From Eudorina sp. 2006-703-Eu-15 (lineage: Eukaryota; Chlorophyta; Chlorophyceae; Chlamydomonadales; Volvocaceae), in the NCBI GenBank assembly GCA_003117195.1, contig BDSI01000167.1:165305-229304 (forward strand): a stretch of DNA of 64,000 nucleotides, given 5' to 3'. The notes below the pieces were generated by a model. That model searched no databases and was not told the origin of the DNA. It was given only the letters and a program-made list of their open reading frames with translations. Positions 1 through 12,315 of this stretch are shown piece by piece. A program made the position numbers and the translations under genes. The stretch's first letter is position 1. Every line of letters begins with the position of its first letter.

Positions 1-128
1 TGCTGCGCCGGCCGGAATGGTACGGACGTTCCGGACTCACACACGCGCGGCCGTACTCGGAGGACGGCTTTAGGAGCTTTTCGCTGCGGTGCGCCTTCCA
101 CGCGGGGCCGCCGCCGCAGCCGCCACCG

Positions 129-159
<31 letters not shown>

Positions 160-571
160 TGCCCCCTCTTCCTTCCCCGGGGCTCTGCCCGTGCAGGTCC
201 GTATACAGCGCGGGCTCTAGCTGAACATCCAACCACCAGGAACAAGCTGTAGCTGTAGCCGCACTGGCGGTTCTGACGTGGCCTGCTACAGCCACCTCCT
301 GCTCATCTGCGCCGAGGGCCTCCTCCGGCAGCGGCCGCTGCTCCTGAAGCCGCAGCAGCGCCCGCGTGCGTATGGCACCGGCGCCGGACTCGGGCGGCTG
401 CCGGTGCTCCGCGATGCGTGTGGAGAAGTCGGCGAGCTGGCGCAGGAAGTCGGGGTCGAGGCGGCCCAGGGCGGCGAGCAGCTCTGCGCCCCGCTGCGCG
501 GCGGCGGCGGGCCCGCCGCGGCTCATGCGCCGGCGACCCGGAACCCCGCCGAGGAGGCTCTCGGCCATCTT
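1..571 (-). CDS. 5' end of an unrecognised gene, running off the left edge of the window
   Basis: The start is the ATG at 571, in a strong context (AACAAG-ATG-GCC). The frame stays open to base 1. The N-terminus reads MAESLLGGVPGRRRM, then a predicted helical stretch (AALGRLDPDFLRQLADFST) rich in Leu, Arg and Glu, and near the window edge a long glycine run encoded by GCC/GGC triplets. A 75-bp intron is possible at 295..221 (GTGGCT donor, TTCAG acceptor); it keeps the phase, so the protein reads ADEQE-LEPALYTDLHGQ with the intron removed and is also open without it. No catalytic or family motif is visible and I do not recognise the gene. About 100 bp upstream of the ATG lies a long GGGTGC hexamer repeat that would be in its 5' UTR or promoter. 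The coding call rests on the start context, the open frame and amino-acid quality. The function is unknown. Confidence 0.5.
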
Positions 572-674
572 GTTGCAGTAGACTGGCTTTGCAGGCAGGC
601 AGGCCAGGCGGGATCGGTCGGCGCGGTCGTCGAGAGGGGTCGCTGCCGCGGATGTGTTCGCCACCGTGTGTGCC

Positions 675-813
675 GCGGGTGCGGGTGCGGGTGCGGGTGC
701 GGGTGCGGGTGCGGGTGTGGGTGCGGGTGCGGGTGCGGGTGCGGGTGCGGGTGCAGGTGCGGGTGCGGGTGCGGGTGCGGGTGCGGGTGCGGGTGCGGGT
801 GCGGGTGCGGGTG
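675..813. repeat. GCGGGT hexanucleotide microsatellite, about 23 copies
   Basis: This is a nearly perfect 6-bp repeat with a few single-base interruptions near 714 and 753. It lies just upstream of the minus-strand start codon at 571. Because the period is a multiple of 3, every frame is open through it (His-Pro, Arg-Thr, Gly-Ala or Val-Arg dipeptides), which explains the long overlapping ORFs here. A short version of the same hexamer occurs at 7500-7540 inside a probable exon. Confidence 0.9.
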
Positions 814-3800
814 CGGCCACAGGGCGACGCCATGCATCCGGGAAGGCGAGGACCAGGACGCCGTGTGTGGAGTCGTCGTACAGAGTGGAGAGTTGAAGGT
901 CGCTGCAGGAGGCGTAGGTTGCAGTGGGGGGGTTGGCAGTGGCAGTGGCGGAGAGCGGCGACGCCATGGCGGTGGGCGTGTGGTCGTCGCGACGTCCGGG
1001 CGCCCCGACTGGCCAGGCCCCAACAGGCGGTGTCTCCGGCTCCTTGACACGCTCCAAAGCGCCGGAAAAGCACCCGGACAGCCATCCAAGCATGACTACG
1101 GGCGCAAAGCTGTGACGCGGTGAGCGGTCGTCTGTTGCTTGCACCCTGCTGGAATGGCTGGACCTAGCTGCTGAAATGCATTACTCGCATGGCAACTGCA
1201 TGGCGCCAATCGGTATTGGTTAATAAAAGCGCGGTGTGTGGACCAAATGAGCGCGAACAGGGCTCGGGGACGACAAGCCCGGCTGTGCGGGAGCCGTTTC
1301 CCGAGGCTGGGCCGCGCCTGAAATATTTGCCGTTGGTATAAGTCAGGCAACAGTAATATCCGGAGCCTGGAGAGGGTTGAGCTGTTGAGCTGTTGAGCTG
1401 AGGACGTGTGCTGAGTAAGCGCTTCAAGCCCGGGAAAGGGAAACAGTTTCCTTCAGCGTCGCCATGAACAGAACGTATATAATGTCACAAGGGCCATCAG
1501 GAGAGCCATGTTTATTTGTCAAGCGCTCCATGCTAGTAAGAAGCAGCGAAATTTAATGCCTGAGCTAGGTTTAGTTCGCTGGAAGTGCATATAATGCGCA
1601 AGATGAAAACAAGGACAGCATCCAAAATTCATAGCAAAATTAAATATTGATTAAGTAAACTACATTGTTCGTTAGCTCCTACAAGCCAAGCAACGTCGGT
1701 TGTGCCTTTTTAGAAATATTGAAGTCAACGGGTCGCGCTGAGAACAGAATCGCATATGCCTCCAAAACTAAATAGCATTTACTGATATTTTTCCATTGGG
1801 AAAATCTGAACGAGCGTACGTGCAGCAGGCCTAAATCATTTTGACATTTTGGAGCGGACTATCGCCAACCTGGAATTAAGAATAAGAATTATATTTATGT
1901 TATTTTCCTGAATTTGATAACGTGCGTGCGCGAGGTGACATAGGGACGTGTCATTCGACGAAGGCATTGCTCGCTTGTACGAACAAAAATAATAAACAAA
2001 GTTAAAATAACAAGTGAGACGATGGAATATAACACTTTGGTGGCAACAGGTTGTCGGTCGCAGAAGCACGAATCGCCTGTCGTACTGGTGACAACTCGGA
2101 AGAGGAACTGCTTGACAATTTTTCCAAGGGAACAATTATTTTATATATCTTTATGTGTGATTCTCCTGCACTGGACCATATCTGAGTGCGTGAGTGCCAC
2201 AGCTACTGCGGCAAGTTTGGCTGACCTAGCTGACAAGCTCCATAATTTTCAAAAAGCCTCGCAACCCTTGGAAAAGCGGGCGCAGAGCTGGCAATAGGCT
2301 GATCAGGACTTGACGAGCTTTTCACGCCGCCTGCATAGACCAAACAGGCCGAGACATACAGCGCAGCGGAAACAAATTGTGGACGGATCCAGTTCCTGCT
2401 TCTGACGCGCACGGGCAATCTAGCCTGCGGCGCTTCATGCTGCACTTGCAGGCACTACTTGCAGTCGCTTCGCGCCTGTACGTTAGAAAGGAACGGATAG
2501 GTGCAATAACATGCTGACGCGCACTTGAAATTCAAACAAGTCCACGACCCTGTCGTGGAGGCAGGAGTGCCCTCGGTAATGGATTTCGTACAGATGTTGG
2601 GCTGGAAAGCTGCGGCCTGTTAGCAGCCAGTTGCGTGTAGTAGGTAAAGATGTTACATGATACGGCAGTCGGGCATCACTGGAAGTGGAGGCAATTTTAC
2701 CCTTTTACCCTAGATTTTATACCGATTGCATAACTTGGCAGGACCGGTTCTTGTCTTCGCATTTGAACTTTTGCTTTCTCGTTCTGCACCGGCGTCCGCA
2801 CCCTTACATCAATGCTACTGCATATAAGAACTTCATCCTTCTAGTCCAAGAAAAAATAACATGTCCGTTTCTTACAGCGACGACGAAAATTGCATCTGCT
2901 GCTAATCCGATCTGCAAACCTCAGTACTATGGGTGCCCGGTACGGGCACGCCAACCGCGCTCGCGTTCAGCCCTAAAACCTGTCTCCGCCCGTGCCACGG
3001 ACATTAGCAAACCTTACACCGACTGGGTAGGGTTGGGTAAAGGGCGACGATCGGCCCTGAGCCCAGACCCAAAGATGAAGTCGTAGAGACATAGGGACCC
3101 TCGTAGCCACTCACCAGCTGTGCGCCCCAGTGCCCTCCCCGGACCACCTGCTGTCACAGCTGCCCTGCTCTGCATTGCTATGACAACATAGGCAACTTCT
3201 TCTTCTGGCTGGTACACGCCCTTGATTATTCCTCCCTCAGCAGGACATCCGGCTTGCCTGATCAGGCACGCTCGCAACGTGGCCCGAGCGAGCGACCGCG
3301 CGCACGTGGAGTAGCCTCTCCCCCGGCGGCCCCGACCCCCTCCAGCGCGGTGTCAGGCCCAGCGGAGGACTAGCTAGGCGTGTCGGTCCGTTATGGGGGG
3401 ATGCCATACACTCACTGCGTGAGTGAAACAGTGAATGGGTACAAGTCCATGGGTATCGGCATGGGTATGGATAACTACCGTATCACTTGGTCCGCGAACC
3501 AGCTACGGTACTGTGAATGTATCGTTATCGGTTATCCCCGTGCGTCGCGAACCGTTGCACCACTTTGCCCAGATTGCTGTTTAAAGCCTTCGTCCAACAT
3601 CCGGACATACAGTAGACCCCGCCAACGCCACAAAAAGGGTCCGGGATGTGCCATGTGAGTATCCGCTTTTTAGCATCCCGCGCAACGCAGCACGCACGGC
3701 GAGTTCGTTGCATGTTTCACGCGGCGAGGCGGCCTCCCTAATGTCCCGAATGCACCGTGTGACGCAGGAGGGCAAAATCTCATGCTGATGAGTTGCGTAC

Positions 3801-4151
3801 ACCTCAAGGCGTACACCCTTGAAACTGCGCCTCATTTGGCGCCTCAGTCCAGCCCTGCGACACGACACTGACTGTGGCTCCCGCACCCGCGGCAACCCCA
3901 TGGGTCCGTCGCGGGGGCGCAGCACTCGGACCACTCCCGGGAAGGGGAGAGTCCGCCCTCACTTTGCGGCGGAGCAACTCACGGCCACGCATTGACGGAT
4001 GAGGACCCCCACCGCCACCGCGAAGTTACCGTGATCGGGGGCGCGGTACGGCACGGTACGGCACAGCTCTCACCCACCCAGCAGATCGCCGATTTGCGGT
4101 TCGAGGGGGCCTCGTGGATGCGTCTGTCACTCAGCGGTGCGGGGCGAAGCG
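814..4151. other. Intergenic stretch, no gene supported
   Basis: About 3.3 kb between the two minus-strand genes. Bases 1440-2200 are clearly more AT-rich than the surrounding DNA. ORFs are short, lack low-complexity or domain signals, and show no convincing splice-linked exons. Bases 4201-4245 hold a degenerate CTAC/CTGC tetranucleotide run. The stretch should contain the promoter of the gene starting at 571 and the 3' flank of the gene ending at 4545. Confidence 0.6.
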
Positions 4152-4156
4152 TTACA
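4152..4156 (-). terminator. TGTAA polyadenylation motif for the 4545-10467 gene
   Basis: The minus strand reads TGTAA about 390 nt downstream of the stop codon at 4545. TGTAA is the usual poly(A) signal of Chlamydomonas-type algae. A five-base match can occur by chance, so this is position-supported only. Confidence 0.45.
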
Positions 4157-4544
4157 GCCCGCCGGCCGGCCGCGTAAAAATCTAGTGGACTGGCACTCAT
4201 CTGCCTACCCACCTACCTATCTACCTACCTACCTGCCTGCCTGTCTAACAAACTGTACCTGAGCTATCCATCTTGCTAGCTGCCCACCATCCACCGCACA
4301 CACACGCGGACATGCAGACGAGGTGGGTGCTGGCAGCGCGATAGGACCGACTGTGGCGGAACCTGTCACCGTACGTGTGAGGTCTCGATCAGCGGCCGTC
4401 GACAAGCTTGTGCTGGCTTGGCTGTATCAAGCTTGCCGTGTGGGGTTGAAAAGAAAAAAAACCGTGTGTGGTGTGTTTAGCGAGAAAACCGCCGTGTGGG
4501 GTGTGTGTGTGTGTGTGTGCTGCTAGGGGCGATGTGCGTGGGAC

Positions 4545-7500
4545 TCAGAACGCCGCTATCCCCGCCGCCGAGCCCCCGGTGTTCCGCCGCCGCAGCGCAC
4601 GGGGCACACTCGCCAGCAGCGCCGGCGGCATCGGCGGCGGCGGCCGCGGCGGTGGCGGTGCCGGCGGCGCCAGCCGCCGCGCCAGGGCGCGCGCGCACTC
4701 GACACCCTCCATCACCGCAGCGGCACTGGCGGTCACGGCCGCCTCGCCAGCGGCCAGCTTGGAGATCCTCTGTTCCGCCGCCGCCGCCGCCGTGTCCGCC
4801 GCGGCCGCCGCCGTGTCTGTGGTCCCCATTGGATTGTGTCTGCCGTCGCCATCAATGTCCATGACGTCACCCTCGTCGCCCTCATCACCTCCGCGGTCCG
4901 CGTCGGCGTCACCATCATCGCCCTCGCAGGACCCATCGTCCTCAGGGGGGCCCATCACCGGCACCATCAAAACCCGCCGGCGCTGTTGCTGTGGCCGCGG
5001 CCGCTGGTGCTGGCCCGGCTGCTGACGGCGGCGGCGAGCAGCATCCGCTGCCGGCGCCGCCGCCGCCGCCGCGGCGCGCTCTTCGCACAGGCAGTGCCGC
5101 AGCAGCTGCATTTCGTGCAGCACATGCCGGGTGTAGTAGTTGCAGTGCCCGAGCATCAGCGCCGCCACCCGCGCGCGGTGCTGCAGGTGCCGCAGCAGCG
5201 CGCCGTCGGGCACACACACGGCGCCGCCGCCGCTTCCGCCGCCGTGTCCGAGCAGCGTCGGCGGCTCCGAAAACGCCGTACTCGGCCACCATGTCGCTCG
5301 GTCCCGCAGCTCGGGCTCGACCTGCTGCCGCCAGAAGGTGGCCTCCGGCGACACGGGTGCCGCCGAAGGGTCGGCGGCGCCGTCGCCCCGGCGGCGCTTC
5401 CGCCGCCGCGCGCCAGGTGCCGCCGCCACGGTGGTGGGGCCCGCGCCCGCGTCGCCGCCCCCGGCGGCGGCGGCGTGGTCAGTGGCGGCATCGTCTACGG
5501 GTGCCGGATGCGGTTGGCAACAACGGATTTTGGCGGTTGGCCGGGGAAGGTACCCCAGAGGAGCGGATTTCCAAGGGGCACTCCCATTCGCTCAGGTAAA
5601 CGCAAGGCCGCCCGGCTTCCATACCCCGAATTCCACCAAGGTAACCCCGTAGAAACGTGTTTGCAGCCTTTCGTCATCGCGCCCACCCGACCAAGCAACC
5701 ACCCCCCGGGCCAGACCCGCTCAGTAATATGGCGCTGTGCAGCAACCCACCTCTGGGCGGTGGCGGCGGCGGCGCCGCCGCCGCGGCCTCGGCCAGTCCC
5801 GCAAGCGACGAGTCCAGCTGCGCCCAGGCCTCGGCCTCGTACGGCGAGTACAGCATCCCTGTCGTACAGCAGTCCAGGTGCAGCAGGCATCCCCGCGCCA
5901 GAGCCAGGGCGCAGGAGCTGCAGTGGCCACTGGTGCGGACGAGACCTGGCAGGGGAGACGAACACCCGCGTCACCCGGGGGGACGGAGGGCGTAAGAAAA
6001 TTTGGTAGACAGATTCATCGGGGAGCGGGAGGGGCGCAGGACCGCAGAAGTGGTACGAGTGTGATGCGACTCGCCGGGCAATCAACGGCACACACCGGTG
6101 TGTGGCGATTCTAGATTAATGCTCTTGGAGAAGGTGTGCTCCGGCTGAGGAACGCAATTACCTAACTAGGTACAGCAACTAACTGACTAACGAACATCCA
6201 AACAGCTTTGTCCCCACCCACCCACCCGCCAACGCCGGCGCACACAGCGGGTCGGACTGCAGCGCCGCCAGCTGCATCTCCACCGCCGAGTGTACGGCAG
6301 CGACGGAGCTGCCGCCCAGGGCGTCCACCGCAACGTCCGCCGCCGCCGCTGCAGCGGCGGCGAAAGCGGCGGAAGCGCCGACAGCTCCCGAGCTCTTCCG
6401 CCTCTTCCCCTCCGGAGGCTCCGAAACCCGCCGCTGCCGCGCCGCCTCCGCCACCGGCCCAGGTCCCGCCGCCGGCGCCTCCGCCGCCTCCGCCGCCTCC
6501 GCCGCCTCCGCCGCCTCCGCCTTCACACCCCGGGACCGTCCCGCCGCAGCGGCCGCCAGCAGCGCCGCCACCGAGCTCCTAGCCGGCCCCGCCACCGCCA
6601 CCGCCGCCTCCGCCGACCCGACCGCCGCGCCCTCGTCATCGCCCTCCTCCGTCTGCTCCGCCACCTCCTCCCCGCCTTCGCTCTCCGCCAGATGGCTATG
6701 CGGCTCCTCCCCTGCACTGCCTGGATCTCCCGGATCTGCCGCCGCACCGTCCTCCGCCTTCACATCCTCCGCGTCGGGATCGTCCTTGACCGCACCGCGC
6801 GCCCCCCGCCCCGGCAGCCGCAGCCCCAGCAGCGGCGCGGCGGCGCCCGCGGACAGCCCCGCCGCCCATTCCAGGTCTCGGAGCCGCCGCCGTACGGCCC
6901 CCTGCAGCTGCACCGTCAGCAGCGCCAGGGCCGCCGCGTCGGGCTCTCCGGGCGCGGCGCGGAACGCCAGGGCGCCCGTCGTGACCGCGGAGCTGACGCG
7001 GCCGGCGGCGCAGTACGTCTGCGTCAGGTAGTACGACAGTTTGGTCGTACTGCCACGCAGGTTTCGGATGGCTTCCTGTGTGCGGGCGGTTGCGAGAGGT
7101 GGGCACGGGCGCGGTGGTTGGCGGTCTTGATGGCGGGAGGGACAGGAGAGAGGGTTCCGGGGAGCAGAGGTCTCCGGCCGCCTGCTGGCCTGGAGCGGGA
7201 GCTGCGGCAGGGGCTTTTCTAAATCATCCTGTCTACGGGGCGGCTGGAAGCGACGATCGGCGCGGGTTGACCCCGGGTCGTCTAGCCCCCCTCGCTGCAC
7301 ACCCCGCCTCGGATACCGTATTCGCTCTGACAGCAGCGCAGCATAAATCGTCTACCAATTTCCTGTACCCCACCTCCGGCCCTCTCCCACCCGGAGGAGC
7401 CGCTCGCAGTCCCTCCAGCTGTCTCGGAACAGCGGGTCGCTGTTGGCCGCCGACCAGGCCACCGGCACGTGCTCCCAGGCGCGGAGCTGTAACTGGTGCT

Positions 7501-7604
7501 GGTGCGGGTGCGGGTGCGGGTGCGGGTGCGGGTGCGGCGACACCTGTCCTGGGGGCTGCTGTGGCTGACGCAGGTGGGGACCTGGTGCAGGTGTCGAGGG
7601 GCCC

Positions 7605-7638
<34 letters not shown>

Positions 7639-10467
7639 CACCGGCCTGGCCCGCCGCCTCCGCGCCCCTCGCCACCGCCCGCTTCGCGTCGGCTCCGGTC
7701 TGATGCCCCTCCGAGGCATCTGTACGGCGCCTGGACTCCATGTACGATCTCGTCCTGGACCCGTGTGCGACACAAGGGTTAGGCGATGGGGGGTTGGGAC
7801 TCTTCTCAGGTGGGGACTCGGTTCTGTGTTGGGGAGGGTCTGTGCATCCGCCCACCCGCCCACCCGCCCACCCACCCACCCACCCACACAGACAGACACA
7901 CAGAGACAAACAGACAGACATTCTTCTTTCGTCATCGCGCTCGCGGGTAGCATGTCCGCACCGATGCATATCCTCGCTGCGTGAGGTCGAGACAGGCCAG
8001 GCCAGGGCAGCAGACACGGGCCAGCCAGCCGGCCGGCACCCTTCTTGACCTGCAGTCCAGCGGCGACAACCCCCCCGCCGCCACCTCATCGCCGAGCGAC
8101 ACCGCTGCAACGTCGCCACACATACCCGTGCCAGCGACGATCTGCTTGCATCACATGCCGTGTAGTGACTCTGTGGTCCTGTTTCGCCTTGCTGTCTGCC
8201 AGTCTTTAACGCGGTGCCGTTGCAGCATTTACGGTATGCCAAGACAATCAAATGAATCTGTTGAGGGCTGTTCGAGCGGGGTTTCTCTAGGGTTGGGAGC
8301 TGGTTGGCGCCAAGGGCTGGTTCGGGCGGCCTTCCCTCGCTGGACACCCACGCACCAGCTGTGGTAGGCCACCAGGCCCTTCAAAGAGGTGCGAGGGGCC
8401 GCCTCCGCGGCGTAGCCGAACACGGCCCGGGTGAGGATGACGTGCAGCGCGGAGACCGCTTCCGTGACTTGGCCCTGGCGCAGCCGTTGGGAGGATGGTT
8501 GGGTGGTTGGTTGTTAGTTGATGGGTAGGTGGGGTTGTGAAGCCTGCGGTCGAGGCGAGTCGCGTGTACGGCCAGGGCACCCCACCGCGGGCTCCCCCCA
8601 ACCCCGTCCAGACCCGACCCACTCGGCCTTCCGCTTCCGACGGGGCCAGCCACCACCCACAACCCCGTGTCGCATGACTCCCAGCGCCCCCGCCCTCGCC
8701 ATACCGGCGGCACCAAGGCCGCGTCCGCGGTGCAGTACAGCCCCCGAATGAACCCACGGATGCAGTACAGCCCTCCCCCCCTCCCGGGATAGATGCTCAC
8801 CGCCTCCAGCTGCTGCAGCGCCAACTCCGCCCCCGCCATCTCCGCCTGCCGTACAGTCAGCTGCAGGAATGCCATGCGCTGTAGCATCGTGAGCATCTGC
8901 GCGGCATCAACCCCACATATCCGCGGTCAGGTCCGTTCGTCCGGGGCACCAACCCAGCGACCCATGGGTCCACACCATCCCGCCCGCGCGCCCACCCGGC
9001 GACCCATGGGTCCACGCCATCCCGCCCGCGCGCCCACCCGGCGACCCATGGGTCCACGCCATCCAGCCCGCGCGCCCACCCGGCGACCCATGGGTCCACA
9101 CCATCCCGCCCGCGCGCCCACCCGGCGACCCATGGGTCCACGCCATCCCGCCCGCGCGCCCACCCGGCGACCCATGGGTCCACGCCATCCCGCCCGCGCG
9201 CCCACCCGGCGACCCATGGGTCCACACCATCCCGCCCGCGCGCCCACCCGGTGACCCATGGGTCCACGCCATCCCGCCCGCGCGCCCACCCGGCGACCCA
9301 TGGGTCCACGCCATCCCGCCCGCGCGCCCACCCGGCGACCCATGGGTCCACGCCATCCCGCCCGCGCGCCCACCCGGCGACCCACGGACCGGCGGCTTGC
9401 TGGCCAGCCCCGACGCCAGCGTCAGCTCCGCCGTCCCCTCCAGCAGCCGGAGTAGGCTCTTCCGGGTGGACTCCAGGCGGCTGTGCTCCTTGCGGCCGGT
9501 CTCCCGCAGCCACGAGCGCTTGAAGAGGGCGAGGATGTCCTGCGGCACGAGGAGGGAGCCGGGGCCCCGGGGGCGGGGGCAGAGGCGGGGGCAGGGGCGG
9601 CCACGGTCGGAGGGACATAAAGCGAAAACACATCTAGACACACCCATGGGGAGAGGGGATGGTGATAAGAGAAAGCAACAGCGCACGCCACCGCCCTGCA
9701 AGGGCCCCCATGCTCCCTCCCTAGGTTCCCAGAGCGGCGCGAAATGGCGACAGGGCAGGACAAGGAGGACATGGCCGGCGGGAGGACCTGCGCCCGGAGC
9801 GAGTGCAGGGATGAGATAAGCTAGGGTGCCGCGGGTTGAGGGGCGCGATCTGAGGATCTGAGGGACTCGTCAGCTGAGGCTCTGTTAGATGCCAGCCCAG
9901 CCCAGCTCGTCTCCACCGATGGAGGGACGGACGGGCGGACGAAGGGACGAAGGGACGGGGGGTGGACCTCACCAGCGACCTCCACAGCATCTGACAGATG
10001 GCCACTGCGGAGGGGTAGTCCCGCCGCAAAATGCACCAAGGCAGCAGCTCGTCCAGTATCCGGAGGTCTTGGGAGGGGAGCTGTACCACGGGCGGGGCAG
10101 GGCAGGGGAGGGGCGCGGGGGGAGGGGCGGCGATGGGCTGGCCATGCGGCGGGTTGGAGGGAAGGGAAGAGGGCCAGACGAGGCGTTTCAAAGCTGTTGT
10201 CCCCTCAGGAGATCATGAAACTATTGTAAGTTGGAGGGAAGCCCAGCCAACACTTAGGGGTCGGTTAGGCTTACAGCCGACTGGCCCATGCGGGATGTTG
10301 GCGCTCACCCTGACACGTCCGGTGCTAAGCTCCGTCGACAAGCCTGCATAATTGACGACGAGCTTCCTGGCAGGCCTGGGAATGCCCGCTTGGTCCCAGA
10401 CTGCCAACTGTTGAAGTATGTCAGCCGGTTCGCCATCGTCGTCGCCTCCTAAGCCGTCGGATTTCAT
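4545..10467 (-). CDS. Multi-exon gene for a large, low-complexity helical protein of unknown function
   Basis: Supported exons are 10467..10309 (ATG start, MKSDGLGGDDDGEP), 10080..9973, 9539..~9390, 8896..8801, 8474..8356, one ending at 7391 (from 7486 or up to about 270 nt earlier), 7075..6226, 5945..5703 and 5494..4545 (stop). The phases of the last three exons interlock exactly (splits after 1 base). Short helical segments such as LRILDELLPWCILRRDYPSA and DILALFKRSWLRETGRKE alternate with poly-Ala, acidic and basic (RRRKRRRGDG, a possible nuclear signal) stretches. The link between 8801 and 8474 is unresolved; a small exon near 8700-8780 may be missing. The His-Pro run near 7510-7545 may be coding. 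The pattern 'LLxxCxLRRDYxxA' faintly recalls RNA polymerase I TAF1A/Rrn11-type helical repeats, but this is only a hint. An intron carries a 42-bp minisatellite. The gene is convincing; the function is not assigned. Confidence 0.6.
8951..9383. repeat. 42-bp minisatellite, about 10 copies, inside an intron
   Basis: The unit is about 42 bp (CGACCCATGGGTCCAC... followed by CCCGCCCGCGCG), nearly identical between copies and with a CCATGG palindrome in each. It lies between the exon ending near 9390 and the exon starting at 8896 of the minus-strand gene. Since 42 is a multiple of 3, all six frames are open through it (14-residue periods), so the long ORFs here are by-products. Confidence 0.85.
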
Positions 10468-12315
10468 ACTTCCGTCTACAGCATATCTTTATTTGTGGTT
10501 TTTTGTTGTGTTACTGAAGCCCGGAGAGGCGTATTCAGGTCAAAAGTCGTCGAGGCTTGCCAACTCGCAGTGATGCATTCGAATACGCCAATTATGTCAC
10601 TTGGAACTTTCCCTTTGCACATGTAACGAACATACCTTCTTAGTAAGGCGTTTGTAACATTGCCGTACTTGGCAGGTGCCTGTTGTGGTGATCACACACA
10701 CTGCACCATCACTGGTGGGGTCGGGTGGATTATTCTTTTACACTCTGTTGGTGACACTCTCGCTGTGGGATTATCTGGGTGAGGCCGAAGCCCGGCGCGG
10801 TGTCGCGCGGTGTCTCTGAAGCATGTGGGCGTGGTCCTGCGTGTTGCAGGAGGGTGCTGCTACCTTACCTCCGTTTTCCATGCCCTGCTGCACGAATTTT
10901 TGCCCTTCTGCAATAGGAATCACGTTAGGGACGAGGCGTCCGCCGCAAAACGGCCCCGCAATTTCCCCCTGTGATGGTCGGACATCAGGCTATGCGGAGA
11001 GGATCCCTGTGTGACTTCGACACGAGACCAGCGCGTGTCAAAGGACGTTTACAGCTCCCAAGGGTTCCAGGATTCCGGCCAGGCACTGACTGCTAATGGG
11101 CGCCCAGGTGCAGATATGAAGGCACGAATGGATAGAAATGTTGGAAACATAACTGCCAGAATCCATAACCGCCAACGCCCTATCTTCCATAGCTGACTGC
11201 GAAGCGACGGTGACCTCTCGGTGATTTCACCTTGAAAGGTGCCGTGTGTACGCAGCTCCCGGCGTGTGAAGAGTTTGCACGCATCCTTGCTGGCACGTGT
11301 GCATCGCTGGTCCGTTTCCTTTGTGAACGGAATGCGTGCAACAGAACATGACTCGGCGAGCAGGTGCGGCAAACAGAGTGTCAACGCCGCTGCCACAGCA
11401 GTGCCATGACAGCAAGTCACCGGCACCTCTGTCACCACTTCGTCCTTGCATGCAAAGCTTGGCACCATACGAGATGGTGGTCAGGCCGCCCAACGTTCCT
11501 GAATAGCTGTGTTGCAGTCTATCACTTGCAACAGCCACCGGCTGTGTGCGTTCTGGAGAGGCGGGCAAAGGCCCCTCGAGAGACTTCTGGACCCGTGGGA
11601 CCGCGAATGACTGCAGTGAAAATCGGTGAGGACGTGCAAATGCAACCATCACTGGCTAACTGAAGAGAAGCCGTCTGTAGACACCGAACCTTACGCAGGC
11701 CTTGGCCTCTCGCGCAAGTTTGCGGCTCCCGATGAAGAGAGCAGAGTGGTCTCAAGCACAGCGGACGATGTCGGTTTCCTTCTGTGACATTACGCAGACA
11801 TGAGTTTTTGTAGGAGTTTTCCTATGAGCTATTGTTTGACATTACGTGCGCGCATAACGAAAGCGTCGTTTGCGAAAGCAAACTTTCTGGAAACTTGGCG
11901 AACCGACGAACCTCAGGTCACGGAACACATTGTCAAGAGAAATGTATTTGAACTTGAAGGCTCTGTTTGACAAAGTGCACACGCGAAAACAGTTGGGATA
12001 AGAATTCTGCTTATTCAACACACCGATACGCACATACCCGGCGTGCATTATTACCCAGTATCGTTGTAGGCATAATCATCTATTTGGGTGTGAAGAAGGC
12101 CCCACTCGTGGTACCGCTGTTACCCCGCAGCCACAATCCTCGATGCTCTAGAACCGACCGCCGTCATAACGGTAAACTTACTTCGCCACTCATCAGACTT
12201 ATCTCATTGTTGCCTACAAGTTTTAGACAATCTCACTGCACATTTTCTATCAGTTCACATATACGCTCAATCAAAACCTTCCGAGCTCTTTCAGTTTGTC
12301 TTCTAGGCCTACACT
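10468..12315. other. Intergenic stretch between divergently transcribed genes
   Basis: About 1.85 kb between two start codons facing away from each other (10467 minus, 12316 plus), so both promoters should be here. ORFs on the minus strand at 11.0-11.7 kb overlap one another in different frames and show no domain. No RNA gene was recognised. Confidence 0.5.

Noticed and set aside
278..1123. Long ORFs on both strands across the hexamer repeat at the left end
   Set aside because: They are dipeptide repeats produced by the 6-bp period; all frames are open through it. Only the frame starting at 571 on the minus strand has a good start context.
4836..6008. 390-codon plus-strand ORF opposite the minus-strand gene
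   Set aside because: High GC keeps antisense frames open. The minus-strand exons at 5945..5703 and 5494..4545 have matching splice phases and the better composition.
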